A DNA stretch of 64,000 bases from Lineus longissimus (lineage: Eukaryota; Nemertea; Pilidiophora; Heteronemertea; Lineidae): positions 9,428,501 through 9,492,500 of the forward strand of contig NC_088311.1 in NCBI RefSeq assembly GCF_910592395.1, written 5' to 3'. Below the pieces are notes generated by a model, which was given only the letters and a program-made list of their open reading frames with translations, made no database searches and was not told the DNA's origin. Positions within the stretch are counted from its first letter, which is position 1, and each line of letters starts with the position of its first letter. Shown here piece by piece: positions 1-10,375 of the stretch. The position numbers and the translations under genes are program-made.

Positions 1-1403
1 AGCTCTCTTCTGTAACCTCCAGTCAGGTGAATCTGCATGTGAACCCGAAAGGAAAAGATGCTTACCTTACAATGATTACCTCAACTATAACAATTCAACG
101 ATTTTTTTAGTGTCCTTAAGAATTTTCAAAAGTTGTTATCGTCAACGCTGGCTATTTATCATGGCAATTTCTCGAAATCTCTCACGCCGGGACGATTGGC
201 TAAAATGATCCTTGGTGGCAGTTTGAAGTTGCGATTCGTATAAGACGCGTCTTTTTAGACGGTTAATCAGGCATTTACCAGAATATGCCAATACCACTTC
301 CTCACTATCTGAGCGCTCCTCGGTGACGTCGCTGAGCCACTTTACATATAGTTACCTCACTTCTCTCTGAGGGCCAGTGCAATGTTTTTGAGTGTTTTAT
401 CTTCGGACCGTTTCCACTATTGCCATTGCTAAGTAAACGCCACGTGTCGTCGATGGTTATTTCGTTTATGTCTAGGTAGTGCAGCAGAAACAAAGCGTTC
501 TGTCTTGTACTATCTGATCTCACCAAAAAAGCAGAAAATTATTCTCCCTGAATCATAGCGAATCGCGCACTGGTATGCATAAATGGTCGATCACCGGCAG
601 ATTTAGCATGCTCGACTGCGTTCACTTCAAAGGATTGTATTCGGACTTTTCCTAACCAATCTCGTCGTCCATTTGGGGCGGTTGTTACCTTTAGCGTCAG
701 ACAGCCTCCCGCTCAGTATGGCAGCAGTGTGACAGTGCCTATGGTTCAAGTCAATGCGGCGCTGAAGAACCATGGACAACTGAAGTTTGTAAGTGGAGAT
801 GACTGTTGATAAAGAAATTATTGATAATAGGAATAAAACCATATTATACCGGAAGGCAAAATTGCTATCCAGCCCCGAGGTAATGTGACGGAGCACGAGC
901 GACCGTAATGATGTTTGGATTGGTATCCCACATTACATGTTATAGAGCATATTCCAGAAAATACACGTTAAATGACAAAACATCTATATTGTAAATAGGA
1001 TTGGTCGATTCATTTCGGTTGGATAGAAAGAAAGGTCTCTTTTTTGCGTCCTTTAAAATTGACCAAAGTTAAGCGTAAGTTGCACCATTCAACATGCACC
1101 TTAATTAATCCGCATCTGCGAAGTAGGGGCATCCAAAGTCTAGGGGCATCACACTTCATCACACTGCATGGGATGTTCTTTATTGTGCCGGGGTCAGGGC
1201 GGAGAAGCGATGCAGGAATCAAGAAGATGTGTTTAGAAACAATTAAATTTATTCATTCAAATGACAGATTTTGTGCACGTTATCTACAAAGGTTGATAAA
1301 ATAAGGCAGCAGCAATACATACAATCAAAGCATGAATTCGACATTGTTCAAATGGCGATATGATTAAAACTATTCGATGCATGTACATTGAAAGTACGCT
1401 GCA
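1..1403. other. 5' flank of a GPCR copy lying off the left edge
   Basis: This stretch is near-identical to 17144-18547 and 54303-55650, which are the 5' flanks of minus-strand GPCR genes. By alignment the start codon of another GPCR copy should lie a few tens of bases left of position 1. Short ORFs here (for example 627-896 minus and 1010-1222 minus) recur in the other flanks without recognisable domains, so I do not call genes. The flank stops abruptly near 1403, where a deletion joins it to the interior of a Harbinger transposase. Confidence 0.75.
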
Positions 1404-1708
1404 TGATTGCGAACATGTATGGTCCCGTAGAGGGCCGGCGTCATGATGCCGCAATGCTGAGAATGAGTGGGCTGCTTGACCAGCTCGAGGCTTTGGATCG
1501 TCAAGCTCCTGGGTATATGTTATATGGTGATCGAGCCTACCCGATTCGCCCCTATCTGTTGAAGCCGTTCGGAGGAGCTGCACTGAACGACCAGGAGGCC
1601 GAATTTAACAGGAGGATGTCCCGGCTCCGAGTCTCTGTGGAATGGACATTTGGGAAGATCATTTCGAATTTCGCATTTCTGGACTTTAAAAAAAATCAAA
1701 AGTTGTAA
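1404..1708 (+). pseudogene. Harbinger transposase, C-terminal fragment
   Basis: Only the 3' third of a PIF/Harbinger (HARBI1-like) DDE transposase remains, because a deletion at about 1403 removed the DNA-binding part and the first catalytic Asp. Still present are the GPVEGRRHDA block, the second catalytic Asp in YGDRAYP and the Glu in SVEWTFGK. Reading ends at a TAA at 1706-1708, just after the FLDFKKNQKL motif. The same TAA position is present in the other two copies, so the nonsense change predates their duplication. Downstream codons (about 1709-1840) still look transposase-like in the same frame, which supports a former longer protein. Non-functional. Confidence 0.8.
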
Positions 1709-2209
1709 CTCCAGCCAGTCGCCAAATATTATATAGTTGCTGTGATCCTCATTAACTGCCACACCTGTTTGTATGGAAGTCAAACGGGGAGTATTTTTGG
1801 ACTTCAGCCCCCAACTCTTCAGCAGTATCTGCAACTTAATTGAATGGACGTTCCAGCTGTAGAAACAACGTAACCATGGTAACGAATCAACTTCGACTTG
1901 ACTTTATTTTTCAGTTAATTTGATCAAAACAGTTGACAAATAAAACTTCACTGTAAAAACTAACCGCCTAAGTTAAACTGTGGACGGGTGAAAGTTAACA
2001 AAACGTAAACATACAAATTTGTGTGGTAAAACATTGTAGTCTACTCATTTCAGGTATTTGATGTACATGTATATCAGGAAGTATATGTCGGAAATAAAAA
2101 GAGGCCTAAAACAACATGTTGTCGTATATCATCTATGCAATGAGAACCGCCATCGTTCTTGTTCAAGTTAGTGTTCATTGATTCGATGATTAGAAAATCA
2201 TGGCCAGGA

Positions 2210-3062
2210 TCATTTCTCCATAAACCTCTTCATCATGTCCAACAAAAACTTCTTCTCTTCTCTTTCACTCTCAAGCCTCAGCCTCCTTTCATCCTTCTTC
2301 AAGTCAAATCGAGCAGTATCCAGTTCGAGTTGTTTTTTCTTCAACTCAATCTCCTCCCGCTGCAGCCCTTGGTCTTGCTTAGATTTGTCGCCTGTTTTTT
2401 CTGCTTTTGATTCCTATCAGCTTCGTCATGAAGGTCAAGTATTTCCAAGAGAAGTTGTTCTTTTTCCCCGAATTCATGTTCGACTCCAGACCTGAGAGGA
2501 ACACAAATGGAAAATATTATTTCATAACCAAGTAGTAGGACCCGCAGCGCCAATCCTTCACGTGAAGAAAGGGAATCCGCAGATGTTGATAACTTGACGG
2601 CATTACAGTTAGAGAGGTAGGTAGGCCTCGACTTTGATATGAAATTTGGTGGATTGTCGTCTTTGGCGTGTTTTTTTTTGTTAAACTGAGAGAAAAATTT
2701 CCAAGTGAGGAGGAGAAAGAAGTTCCCATGAAAAAAAATGAATAAACCAAAACATCGACATCGATAACAGAATGTAATGAAGCATCATCTTGTTATAGCC
2801 TACTCATGATGCGGCACACTCACGCTTTCATGTCCTCTTTCTCGGCCTTTTCAAATTTGGCCAAAAGCAGGAGAGTTCTCTCTCGCACTCGCCGTACACA
2901 CACGTCAAATGCTGGTCTTGCATCTGTAGCGGATGCTTTTAATTTTTCCTCCACCGGGACCCATGATCCCTCGACGAAAGGGTTCTGGGTGACAACTTCT
3001 CTAAGTAACATGATGTCGTCATCTTCTGAAAAGTGTACCCTTTTCTTTCTTTTCTGTGCCAT
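2210..3062 (-). pseudogene. Harbinger Myb/SANT-like accessory gene, broken by internal deletion
   Basis: Exon 1 (about 2824-3062) is intact. It encodes a basic MAQKRKKRVHF start followed by a Myb/trihelix-like helix region and ends at a GTGAGT donor. The exon 2 acceptor (CTCTCAG) at about 2492 is also intact. A deletion near 2391 then joins the middle of exon 2 to the middle of exon 3, which loses the intron between them and shifts the frame. The normal C-terminal coiled coil (Glu/Lys/Arg-rich, ending MMKRFMEK at 2210) is still in the DNA but not in frame. The intact version is at 57328-58502. In PIF/Harbinger elements this second protein normally binds DNA and helps bring the transposase into the nucleus. 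Confidence 0.7.
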
Positions 3063-4347
3063 TCTGAAATTCAAAACCATCCAAATAATTTGAACCCGCC
3101 TGCATGGAACCGGAGAAGAAAACGTATAGATCAGCAATCGGCCTACAACATCCGGGCTTCAATCGGCATCAATCCTCAATCAAAGGAAGAATGCAAGCTA
3201 GCTAGCAATCGACGCGCACCTACCGGCATATCAACGAGTTTCATCAATTCCGATAAGGCGACGAAGGCCCTTCGCATAACCAATCTACAAATCAAGCATG
3301 CTTCGTATTTGAAAAAGCCCTCATATTCACAAAAGCACAATTTTCTGGACGAATTCTTATGTTCGTCATGTGCAATAGGAGTCAACGAAAATAGTAAGGG
3401 CAGTAAATTGTATGTGTTTGGAAGTTTGGACGAGAAAAACAGAATTGTTTGACAACAAATCCAATATACTTGCCTGCTTTCCGATGCGTCCACAAACCCC
3501 GGACCGAACGTATTGTAACGAGCCTCGTGAGTGATATGCCAACAAAGCGATGACGCATTATGCGGGATATTTACACGTCACCATTGCATAAGCGATTTTA
3601 TAAGTCCCAGTTTTAACTGACCCCACCTTGTCTCGCAGACGCAAAACAGTGAAATATAACATTTTCTGTTGTCCATAATCGTGGTCTTGGTTTGTGACAA
3701 AAAGCACACCAGTTTGTCTTGAATCATGCATGTCAATCTGCTTATGATTTCCTGCGGCATTCCGGGTTGATTGCTCAACTCGGTGCTGTCGAAAAACTTG
3801 ATTTTTGACAAGGCCCAATCGGCCCTTTTTGCCAACTTATCGGGGTGAAATGCCCCCATCAAATTTGATGACGTATTTCGCAAATTTCATAAGTGATAAG
3901 TATAAGTATTGGGATAAGTTGTGGATCTCAACCTCACTAATATTCAGGCCAAACCCACCTTATGATGGTACGTAGCAGAGGATCACAATACACGCATGGT
4001 AACGACCAATAGCAGTAGACTGTCAACTTGGAAGGCAGGCCTAGGTTTTAGAGGGGCTGCTGTATGTTTCGCAGGTGACCTAATAGGGTTGCGTCATTTG
4101 TACGGACGAGTGCCGCGGCGGAATAATACGGGGTGTCCCACAAATTCAAAATTTGAGTACCTTAAAAAGCGTAAAAAAGGCATATCAAGGCTTGTTTGCT
4201 AAGTGTAATGGATGATTGAAAGGAACTTCGAACAACAATTCTGGTCCATAGTTTGGAATCCGGGAGAATTACCTTAGCATTTTAGTTGGGAAAACACGTA
4301 GGCCTAAAAGGGCAAAAACTATTGAGTAATCAGTGAGGTTTCAGGCG

Positions 4348-4356
4348 TATATAAAG
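4348..4356 (+). promoter_or_regulatory. Putative TATA box of the pogo-like transposase
   Basis: TATATAAAG lies 52 bp upstream of the ATG at 4408. The same sequence precedes the start codon in copies 2 and 3 at the same spacing. A start site about 30 bp downstream would give a very short 5' leader. Confidence 0.5.
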
Positions 4357-4407
4357 TTTGGGTAGTGTCGGAAACCTCTTCTTGCCTTGCCTACAACTTG
4401 TAGAAAT

Positions 4408-5664
4408 ATGGATGAGCCACTGCCTAAAAGAAAACGTAGTTATTCCGTGTCGGAGAAGCTGCAATACCTGCGATACTTTGAGGTTGCCATTGGAAATGGC
4501 ACTGTGCGAACGATGACAGAATTTGCCAACCACCACAACATACCTTTTGAGACGTTTCGCAGGTGGAACCGTCATGACCTGGAATTGAAGGAGGAGCAGA
4601 ACCGGGGCAAAGACCGAAAGGTGAAGCAGAGGATGATTGGTTACTGGCCTGAGATCGATGACCAACTAGAAATTTGGTTCCGGGATGTTCGGCGAAGACG
4701 TCTACCTGTTGTGATCCAGGATGTCCAAGAGAAGGCCGTGCAACTATTCCAGACCTGGTGGGAAGCCCTCCCAGAAGAGCGCCGACAACTCGCCACAGAG
4801 GCAAAACCACTAATGCATGATTTCCATGCATCCAACGGCTGGGTGGAACTTTTTATGAAGAGGAAGGACATCAGCCTGCGAAAGGTCATGAAGAACACTA
4901 CCACCATTCCAGAAAACGCCGTTGTCCTGGTTCGAAACTTTCGCGATGAAATAACCAACACCATCGAAAATGTTGGTATACGAATGCGCCTGTTCTTCAA
5001 CATGGACCAGACTTTCCTCCTTTTTGACCTCCGCCTAATGTACACCCTCAATGAGAAATGTGCCAAGGCTGTTGATGTACGAACCTCCAGGAAGAATGCA
5101 AAGCTGGGGTGTTCTGTTACACTTTGCGTGGCGGCAAATGGCGATAACATGCGAGCCCACATCACCTTTCCGAGAAGAGGATTTGTTCGCGCGCTTCGAG
5201 CTCTGGAAGAGGCCGAGTTGCCAGAAAACGTTGTGGTCACATCGTCCGCCACGGGATGGGTCAGACAGGAGACGAGTCACCATTGGCTTGACGAAATCTT
5301 CATCCCATACGTCCATGAGGCCCATGCTGAACATTTCATACTTTTGGTAGATCAGTTCAGAGTACATCGAACGGAGAACTTCAGGAATCGTCTCACTGCA
5401 GAAGGGGGCAGACTCAAATTTGTACCGGCCGGATGCACATCTTTGGCACAACCCCTGGATGTGGCTGTCATGAGATCCTTCAAATGTCACGCCAGACAAG
5501 CATGGAAGTCATGGAAGACCGAAAACACCAACGAAGCAGGCCAGTGTGATCCAATTGGACTCAGAGATGCTGTCAACATCGTCAGCCGTGCCTTGGAAGC
5601 GATCAGCCCAGAGGTCGTTGCGCCCACAGAACATAGACGCAGGTCCACACCCAGTTCCAGATGA
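4408..5664 (+). CDS. pogo/Tigger-like DDE transposase (copy 1)
   Basis: The reading frame is about 418 codons. The ATG at 4408 (MDEPLPKRKRSY) is preferred because the frame upstream offers only a TTG. Order: a basic N-terminus, a CENP-B/pogo-type helix-turn-helix region (residues about 10-130, including FETFRRWNRHDLE), then a DDE_1 catalytic core. Candidate catalytic acidic residues are in FFNMDQT, LLVDQFRVHRT and SLAQPLDVAVM, which gives the DDD arrangement typical of pogo. The last 20 or so residues are out of frame. An acidic tail resembling that of the related element at 9867-12312 (DDDDDD, then EFLNLPDEF) is encoded at about 5630-5740 in another frame. The same shift is present in all three copies, so the parent was already damaged or uses that end. 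Confidence 0.8.
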   Translation: MDEPLPKRKRSYSVSEKLQYLRYFEVAIGNGTVRTMTEFANHHNIPFETFRRWNRHDLELKEEQNRGKDRKVKQRMIGYWPEIDDQLEIWFRDVRRRRLPVVIQDVQEKAVQLFQTWWEALPEERRQLATEAKPLMHDFHASNGWVELFMKRKDISLRKVMKNTTTIPENAVVLVRNFRDEITNTIENVGIRMRLFFNMDQTFLLFDLRLMYTLNEKCAKAVDVRTSRKNAKLGCSVTLCVAANGDNMRAHITFPRRGFVRALRALEEAELPENVVVTSSATGWVRQETSHHWLDEIFIPYVHEAHAEHFILLVDQFRVHRTENFRNRLTAEGGRLKFVPAGCTSLAQPLDVAVMRSFKCHARQAWKSWKTENTNEAGQCDPIGLRDAVNIVSRALEAISPEVVAPTEHRRRSTPSSR

Positions 5665-6169
5665 CGACGATGACGACAAACAGGGGGTAGAATTCCTTAA
5701 TCTGCCTGATGAGTTTGAGCCTGAGATAGCAGGGCAGTAAGCAATCGGGTCAACAGAGAAAATCGACAACCGGACCAGAATAAAAATCCAGTAAAATGTA
5801 AAAAAAAGCCAATCTGAATAAACCTGAATGCATGAGGCATCGCTGTCTTGAATCAATGCTGGTAGAGCCCCCAAAAGGCCTGTGATGCCCACTCAAATGC
5901 GTTTTATGTGAGAAAGGGTTAACGTTGATCTATCAAACAGACCCAAACCGCAAAACCGCACTGAAACCGCAAACTCAGACCGCAAACCACAATAAACGCG
6001 AGCGCTTTGCATATCCCATGTGTCTCGTTTGGCCAATCTGTCATTCTACTAGTAATACACCTCCTTCATTCAACTTTCGACCAATGAGTGAAATGGTATT
6101 GTGCCCTGTGCTCGCGGTAGGCGTATGCATTAATCCCAATGAACCGGTCTTACATCGATGAAAAGACGG

Positions 6170-7364
6170 TATATACGGTCAGCGGCATCATCAGCAAACT
6201 ACTTCATAGAACACAAATAGTGCAATGTGGCTAAAGGCTGCTTTTGCCTGAGGTGAATGAATCAAAAGCCCCTAAGAATCAACACAAACTCGTAACATAT
6301 CGGTTCACATTCGCCATTCAAATTTGAACCATATCTCTAGGAGTGTTTTTCTGAAAATATATTTGTGCGAAAAGTACACAACGGCGCATGTCGTTGTTGA
6401 TTTCATCGATGAACAACTCCCTGTCAATTGGTTAGCGTGTGTGAAATGCTGAACGTTCGATTACGTGTCACCACAGTTAGATCTTGATATTTACGTTAAC
6501 TCACCGATCTAGCTATACACTGTCGTACATGTATCTCCATGGCACACACGTACAGTCGAATCGACGAGTTTTGAGGGTTTTCGCCTGAACTGGCGGACTA
6601 CTCGCCGAAATTGGCGACAACTGGCTGATCGGGGATCTTTCTAACTGGTTAGTTTTAAGGGCCATAGGCATTATTGAGGCCATATCATAACCAAGCTGCC
6701 TGATGCCCAACCACCTTCCATTGTACAGTAATAGATCCCATCGTTGAATTGCCAAACAAAATGAAGACGAAAAATCTAAATCTGACCGCTTTATCACTCT
6801 ATTAGGATTTCACTCCTGACTGTGTCATGTGGACTGCCGTACATCAATCATCTTTGTGCGAGTCGATGCATCGACGACGCAAGTGCGCGGATTCTCAATT
6901 AGAAGTTTAGAATAAAATGTGTAACACTTTCAGGAAAAAAGTTTACTGTTTATAATGAAACAGGAGAGGAGCAAGCCCACTGACGTAAAAAGTCTGCCGT
7001 CTTCTTCATATTGTTTCATGATGACCGCTCGTTTGAACCTTGAACCAAGATCAACTTCCATGTACCAGGCCCAGTGCATATAGGGGTTGTATGATGGGTT
7101 CCGCAGATCTGTGTCGACGTTCTTAATTTCAGCCTGGTAGCAAACATGGATGACATCAGTCGAGAAATGTAACTATATCAAGTGCAAATCCAATGTTTTG
7201 AATGTTTTGAATGCCTCCACCGAACAGCAGCTATGCGGGTAAATTCCAAGGGTTGGTGCTGGTTTGCGTTCTCTTCAACCATCTCAATATAACGCCTATG
7301 TTGCAATAGTCAGTGCTACTACAATTATCAGTGTTGCAACAAACTTTGTAACTGAGCAATAATT
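6170..7364. other. Unit flank (3' side of GPCR copy 1)
   Basis: This is non-coding unit sequence that recurs downstream of every GPCR copy (for example 43226-44400 and 50590-51640). It contains an uninterrupted copy of the Polinton target, AATGTG at 6224-6229, followed by GCTAAAGGCTGC. An ORF at 6513-6797 minus is open in four units but interrupted in two (12328-12600 and 46930-47230), so I do not treat it as a gene. Confidence 0.7.
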
Positions 7365-8399
7365 TCATTTGCGAGTAATATTGAATATTCGGCAAAATGT
7401 CCACCGGAAACTACGGCCAGTAAGAAAATAGATGTAGAAATTAACAAATGAATTCAATGTATTCAAAAGATATGAGATTTTCCTGACGACGAAATCGACA
7501 TTCGTTTGCAATACAAAAACGTTTGAACGATCAACAATAAGGTATAGTATTTGATATACGCCACCTGGCGTCTCCAGCAAAACAAACACCACCACGACGG
7601 CAATGACACGAACTGTTGTTGATCTCATCTGGTCGTTCACATGCCTCAAGTTACGAAAAAGATGTTTTTCATTTGCTCGCTTCAAGGTGCGAAGTATGAC
7701 AAAGGTAATTACTATAAGGGTTATATTTGGTAGTACTGAATTAATTAGAGTGTGGAGTACAAGGATGTAAATCGTTCGGAAATATGGTTTCAACAACAGT
7801 TCCCTTTCTACAAGCAAAAGCTTTTGTGTTCCAGTACATTTATCAAACACGAATGACGCTCCGTAGCAAAACATAAGCGGAATACGGTAGAGGAAAGATG
7901 AAATGAAGACAGTACAAATGGCGTGGCAGGCCCTTCTCTTAGTGCAAATCAGAGCAGCTTTCAGTGGTATGCACACAGCCACAAAACGCTCTATAGCCAT
8001 ACAGATTGTTAGATAAATCGACGTGGTTTTTGCGAACCATACGAACATATACAAGTAAGAAATTGCTTTTTCGTAAAATTCCATAACTGGAACAGATGCA
8101 CCAAAATAGTAGTTTATTGCTGGAAACGTATAATCAAGAATGTTTGCGATTAACACGAGATTATCATCGACTGCAAGTGCTACCAGTAACACTGACGTTG
8201 ATGTAAAGGGCCGCTGCTTTGAAACGACAAGGATTGCCAGACTGTTGCCGAGCAAACCGAAAAAGCCGATGAAAATCAGTAGCGGGACAATGAGTTTAAA
8301 TTCAATCCATGTTGTGATGTCCTGATTACTGTCAGTGATTTTGTAGAAGCTACATTGTTTTTCCTCTCTTGAGAATGTGGTCAACTGGTCTACGTGCAT
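7365..8399 (-). CDS. Rhodopsin-family GPCR, tandem copy 1
   Basis: This is a 344-residue intronless seven-helix receptor. Helices are near residues 31-57 (with GNSLAI), 70-92, 110-140, 155-178, 205-235, 258-285 and 300-325. It belongs to class A (rhodopsin-like), with a FMRFamide-receptor-like helix 7 motif NSFVNFYIYF in place of NPxxY. The DRY motif is ERF. The usual Trp of helix 6 (CWxP) is replaced by LLETP. I see an extracellular-loop Cys (FDKCTGTQ) but no Cys partner at the start of helix 3. Unlike its paralogues, this copy has VDD instead of VAD in helix 2 and the most divergent second extracellular loop. The ligand is unknown; a sensory or peptide receptor is plausible. Closest sister: 44401-45435. 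Confidence 0.88.
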   Translation of the reverse strand: MHVDQLTTFSREEKQCSFYKITDSNQDITTWIEFKLIVPLLIFIGFFGLLGNSLAILVVSKQRPFTSTSVLLVALAVDDNLVLIANILDYTFPAINYYFGASVPVMEFYEKAISYLYMFVWFAKTTSIYLTICMAIERFVAVCIPLKAALICTKRRACHAICTVFISSFLYRIPLMFCYGASFVFDKCTGTQKLLLVERELLLKPYFRTIYILVLHTLINSVLPNITLIVITFVILRTLKRANEKHLFRNLRHVNDQMRSTTVRVIAVVVVFVLLETPGGVYQILYLIVDRSNVFVLQTNVDFVVRKISYLLNTLNSFVNFYIYFLTGRSFRWTFCRIFNITRK

Positions 8400-9866
8400 C
8401 TTCTTTGCAATGGTGTGTACTACACTTCACGCAAGTATAGCTCTCTTCTGTAACCTCCGGTCGGGTGCAGCTGTAAGTGAACCCGAAAGGAAAAAAGATG
8501 CACTGGGTGATATGATAATGATAAATAATAAACAATTAAATATCATTTATTGATAAAACCTCCATGAGGAGTATCTACAAAAACATGACGGGCGTGACAT
8601 CGTCGATAGTTAATTCGATTATGTGTAGGAAGTTCAGTAATGAAGGCGTTCTGTCTTGTACTATCTGAACTCACCAAAAATAGCAGAAAGATTTTCTCCC
8701 TGAATCACAGCGAATTGCATACTTGTATGCATAAATAGTCGATCATGGGTTGATTTATCATGTCCGACTGCGTTCACTTCAGAGGATTCTATTCGGACTC
8801 TTCCAAACCAATCTCGTCGTCGATCTTGGGCAGTTGTTACCTTTAGCGCCAGGCAGCCTCCCACTCAGTATGGCAGTGTGACAGTGCCTATGGTTTAAGT
8901 CAATGCAGTCATCCGTTACGGTGCTGAAGAACTATGGAAAACGGAAGTTTGTCGATGGAGACGACTATCGACAAAGAAATTATAGAAATAAAACCCTATA
9001 TCCCGAAGGACAGAATTGCTTTCCAGCCCCGAGGTAATGTGATGGAGCACGGGCCAGCGTAATGATGTTTGGATTGGTATCTCACATTACATGTTATACA
9101 GCACATTCCAGAAAAAAACGTTCAGTGACTAAATATTGATATTGTAGATAAGATTGGTCGATTTATTTCGGTTGGATAGAGAGAAAAGTATCTTGCTATG
9201 CATCCTTTGATATTGACCAACGTTAAGCGTAAGTTGCACCATTTCAACATGCAACATCCAATGTCTAGGGGCATCACACTTCATCACACTGCATGGGATG
9301 ATATTTATTGTGCCGGATACAGCGCGGAAAAGGGCTGAAGGAATCAAGAAAATGTGTTTAGAAACAATTAAACTTATTCATTCAAACGACAAATTGTGTA
9401 CACAATATCCACAAAGGTTGATAAAATAAGGCAGCAACAATACATACAATCGAAGCATGAATTTGACATTGTTCAAATGGCGATATGATTAAAACTATTC
9501 GATGCATGTACATTGAAAGTACACTGCATTCATATGGTTCATCATTTATATACCGTCAGCGGGATTATCAGCAAACTACTACATAGAACACAAGTGGTGC
9601 AATGAGGCTAAAGGCTGCTTTTGCCTGAGGAGTAGGAATCAAAAGCCCCTAAGAGTCAACACAAATTCGAAACATATCGGTTCACATTCGACATTCAAAT
9701 TTGAACCATATCTCTATGAGTGTTTTTCTGGAAATATATTTGTGCGAAAAGTACACAACGGCGCATGTCGTTGTTGATTTCATCGATGAACAACTCCCTG
9801 TCAATTGGTTAGCATGTGTGAAATGCTGAACGTTCGATTACATGTCACCACAGTTAGATCTAGATA
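8400..9866. other. 5' flank of GPCR copy 1 and unit junction
   Basis: This is conserved non-coding unit sequence, nearly identical to 45436-46917. I found no exon, although a 5' untranslated exon cannot be excluded. A short shared stretch just upstream of the ATG (CACTTCACGCAAG, then GCTCTCTTCTGT) is kept in all copies and may be leader or promoter. The region ends at a TA (9865-9866) used as the target of the pogo-like insertion. Confidence 0.65.
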
Positions 9867-10056
9867 CTCTAGTTTCGTCTTTCTAAGGTACCTTCATTAA
9901 GCCCAGGTTAGCCCGCCTCCAACATACAGGGCAAACACCATCTGGAACATGATTGGATGGCGCCGGGCAAGGCAGGGGAGTATAATGAAGTTCATCGGTG
10001 TAACTGACACATTTCTCGACGGGTCGCGTAATTGATCAGATTGTCCATAGTCAAAA

Positions 10057-10219
10057 GGCCTTTTTACATGGTGCGGGTTCGAAACGGATCGAGGAAGGTT
10101 CGGATATTTTCTACACGCACAAATGAGCCTTTGGTCATTGTGGCCAGTTTCTATCAGCGTGCAAAAAATAAGCAAACCTTCCTCGATCCGGTTCGAACCC
10201 GCACCGTGCTAAAAGGCCT
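10057..10219. repeat. Foldback (long hairpin) with Pol III B-box-like arms
   Basis: Two arms, about 10057-10100 and 10175-10219, are inverted copies of each other. The best 31 bp (10070-10100 and 10175-10205) differ at one position. Weaker pairing continues inward. Each arm holds a GGTTCGAACCC-type string, which matches the tRNA B-box consensus in the right arm and nearly so in the left. It sits between the transposase stop and the element's left end. It may be a small foldback insertion or a hairpin transcript; no TSD was found. Confidence 0.5.
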
Positions 10220-10375
10220 AACATGACGAAACATGAAATGAATATCCCTTTGATGATCAGGCTTATCGACTGATTCAGTTGAAGGAAAGTGTCATTATAC
10301 GTACAGGATGGTTCAAAAAAATGTTCACGTTCGAATCGGAAAAATCCGTACAACCAATGCTGAGTCGCAATAAAT

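Larger units (their letters stand above)
1404..3937. mobile_element. PIF/Harbinger element, 5'-truncated (copy 1)
   Basis: The right terminus is preserved at 3937, ending with TGTGGATCTCAACCTCAC and followed by TAATA (3938-3942). This TAATA is the same sequence that precedes the left ends of the full copies at 18605 and 55702. The element should carry a plus-strand DDE transposase and a minus-strand Myb-like gene; here both are damaged. A second internal deletion near 2391 removes about 330 bp between exons 2 and 3 of the Myb-like gene, at a short match (TCG). It is nested within the pogo-like element that resumes after 3942. Confidence 0.8.
1404..6169 (+). mobile_element. Left-truncated pogo/Tigger-like element with nested Harbinger (copy 1)
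   Basis: This is the first of three copies of a nested insertion; compare 18570-24591 and 55667-61676. The right end is intact: the inverted repeat finishes with ATCGATGAAAAGACGG at 6169 and is followed by the TA target copy (6170-6171). The left terminal repeat and the 5' part of the nested Harbinger are missing. Flank sequence (TACGCTGCAT) runs directly into the transposase interior near 1403, which removes about 870 bp relative to copy 2. Only a couple of bases of microhomology are visible at the joint, so a simple end-joining deletion is likely. Unlike the other two copies it also lacks most of an A-rich stretch near 5790. Confidence 0.85.

Noticed and set aside
1010-1222. Repeated minus-strand ORF in GPCR 5' flanks (also 9129, 18156, 46131, 55396), along with the 627-896 type
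   Set aside because: The start and end vary between units, frames are disrupted in several, and there is no domain. Best explained as shared non-coding flank.
2159-2495. Plus-strand ORFs rich in Ser/Leu/Phe (also at 20180, 20256, 57277, 57353)
   Set aside because: They are antisense shadows of the charged coiled-coil exon of the Myb-like gene.
4424-5499. Minus-strand ORFs of 135-203 codons opposite the pogo transposase
   Set aside because: Shadow frames of a real coding region. They contain no recognised motif and recur only because the transposase is duplicated.
5925-6161. Short ORF with CCGCAAA-type microrepeats near the pogo right end
   Set aside because: Low-complexity non-coding end of the element; the repeat number differs between copies and there is no protein similarity.
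6513-6797. Repeated 94-codon ORF downstream of GPCR copies (also at 16349, 43515 and 50850)
   Set aside because: It is interrupted in two of the six units and resembles no protein; its repetition follows from duplication of the flank.
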